A stretch of DNA of 5,725 bases, from the NCBI GenBank assembly GCA_003694905.1, contig RFJM01000458.1, forward strand, positions 1 through 5,725. Reading direction: 5' to 3'. Position numbers and translations under genes: made by a program. A model generated the notes under the pieces. The model searched no databases, had not been told where the DNA came from, and saw only the letters and a list, made by a program, of their open reading frames with translations. This document shows, piece by piece, positions 5,556 through 5,725 of the stretch; the stretch's first letter is position 1; the number at the start of each line of letters is the position of its first letter. Source of the DNA: Caldilineae bacterium. GTDB lineage: Bacteria; Chloroflexota; Anaerolineae; J102.

Positions 5556-5725
5556 ATGAATCTCTCATCCCGTCCCGACCGTTCTATCCGACTCACGTTA
5601 GCTTCCGAGGAGAAGAACAAAGTGAAACGAAGATTCTGGATTGTCCCCGTATTACTGATCATGTTTGCGTTGGTGCTGGCAGCCTGCCGCGGCGGAGCAC
5701 AACCCACCGAAGCGCCGGCCCCCAC
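5556..5725 (+). CDS. Lipoprotein, probable sugar ABC transporter substrate-binding protein (5' part, runs off the window)
   Basis: An open frame from ATG 5556 to the window end (56 full codons plus two bases). Codons 24-44 give a lipoprotein signal peptide: basic KRRFW, hydrophobic IVPVLLIMFALV, and a lipobox LAAC with the modified Cys at codon 44 (5685-5687). The mature part begins CRGGAQPTEAPAPT, a Pro/Thr/Ala linker typical of surface-anchored solute-binding proteins. Two starts are possible. ATG 5556 has the stronger Shine-Dalgarno but leaves a 23-residue polar extension before the basic region. GTG 5622, behind GAGGAG, gives a compact 21-residue signal peptide (MKRRFW...). I list the ATG, but the GTG may be the real or an additional start. 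The lipoprotein nature is seen directly. The ABC sugar-binding role is inferred from its place 63 bases after a LacI-family gene with no promoter between. No ligand-binding domain is inside the window. Confidence 0.7.
   Translation, partial: MNLSSRPDRSIRLTLASEEKNKVKRRFWIVPVLLIMFALVLAACRGGAQPTEAPAP

Overview
The window looks like a piece of a GC-rich bacterial chromosome, most likely from the Chloroflexota (Anaerolineae/Caldilineae-like). This assignment is inference. It rests on a small 'SYLLRLWR...WRASLQ' protein of a kind I associate with that phylum, a LacI regulator followed by a lipoprotein that looks like a sugar-ABC binding protein, and several genes without a Shine-Dalgarno sequence. 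No rRNA, tRNA, CRISPR array, insertion sequence or phage gene was seen.

Layout. (1) 126-329 (+): a 67-residue soluble small protein with a good ribosome binding site. It converges on the next operon, with only 9 bases between the two stop codons. (2) 4027 down to 339 (-): a compact three-gene operon made only of polytopic membrane proteins: 538 aa, then 218 aa, then 464 aa. The first and last carry the PFHTWL/PLHGW signature of the complex I/Mrp antiporter family (NuoL/M/N, Proton_antipo_M). The middle one has roughly seven membrane segments and could be a HyfE/NuoK-like partner. Neither antiporter-like protein has the membrane Glu and Lys residues that carry protons in the classical subunits, and no NuoBCDEFGHI-type or hydrogenase gene lies beside them. 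(3) 4028-4341: a GC-rich intergenic stretch with small hairpins and no convincing gene. (4) 4342-4409: a textbook regulatory region, with TTGACA, 17 bases, then TATAGT, bracketed by two LacI-type palindromes about 55 bp apart. (5) 4470-5492 (+): a full-length LacI-family repressor of 340 aa. (6) 5556 to the window end (+): the start of a lipoprotein gene, probably the substrate-binding protein of a sugar ABC transporter that continues beyond the window.

How the parts work together. The LacI protein probably represses its own promoter through the paired operators. Because no separate promoter is visible in the 63 bases after it, it probably also controls the downstream transporter genes, which would be induced when the cognate sugar is present. 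The divergent membrane operon looks functionally independent. It may form a small membrane assembly descended from the antiporter module of complex I. Its lack of the classical proton-path residues is the most unusual feature of the window.
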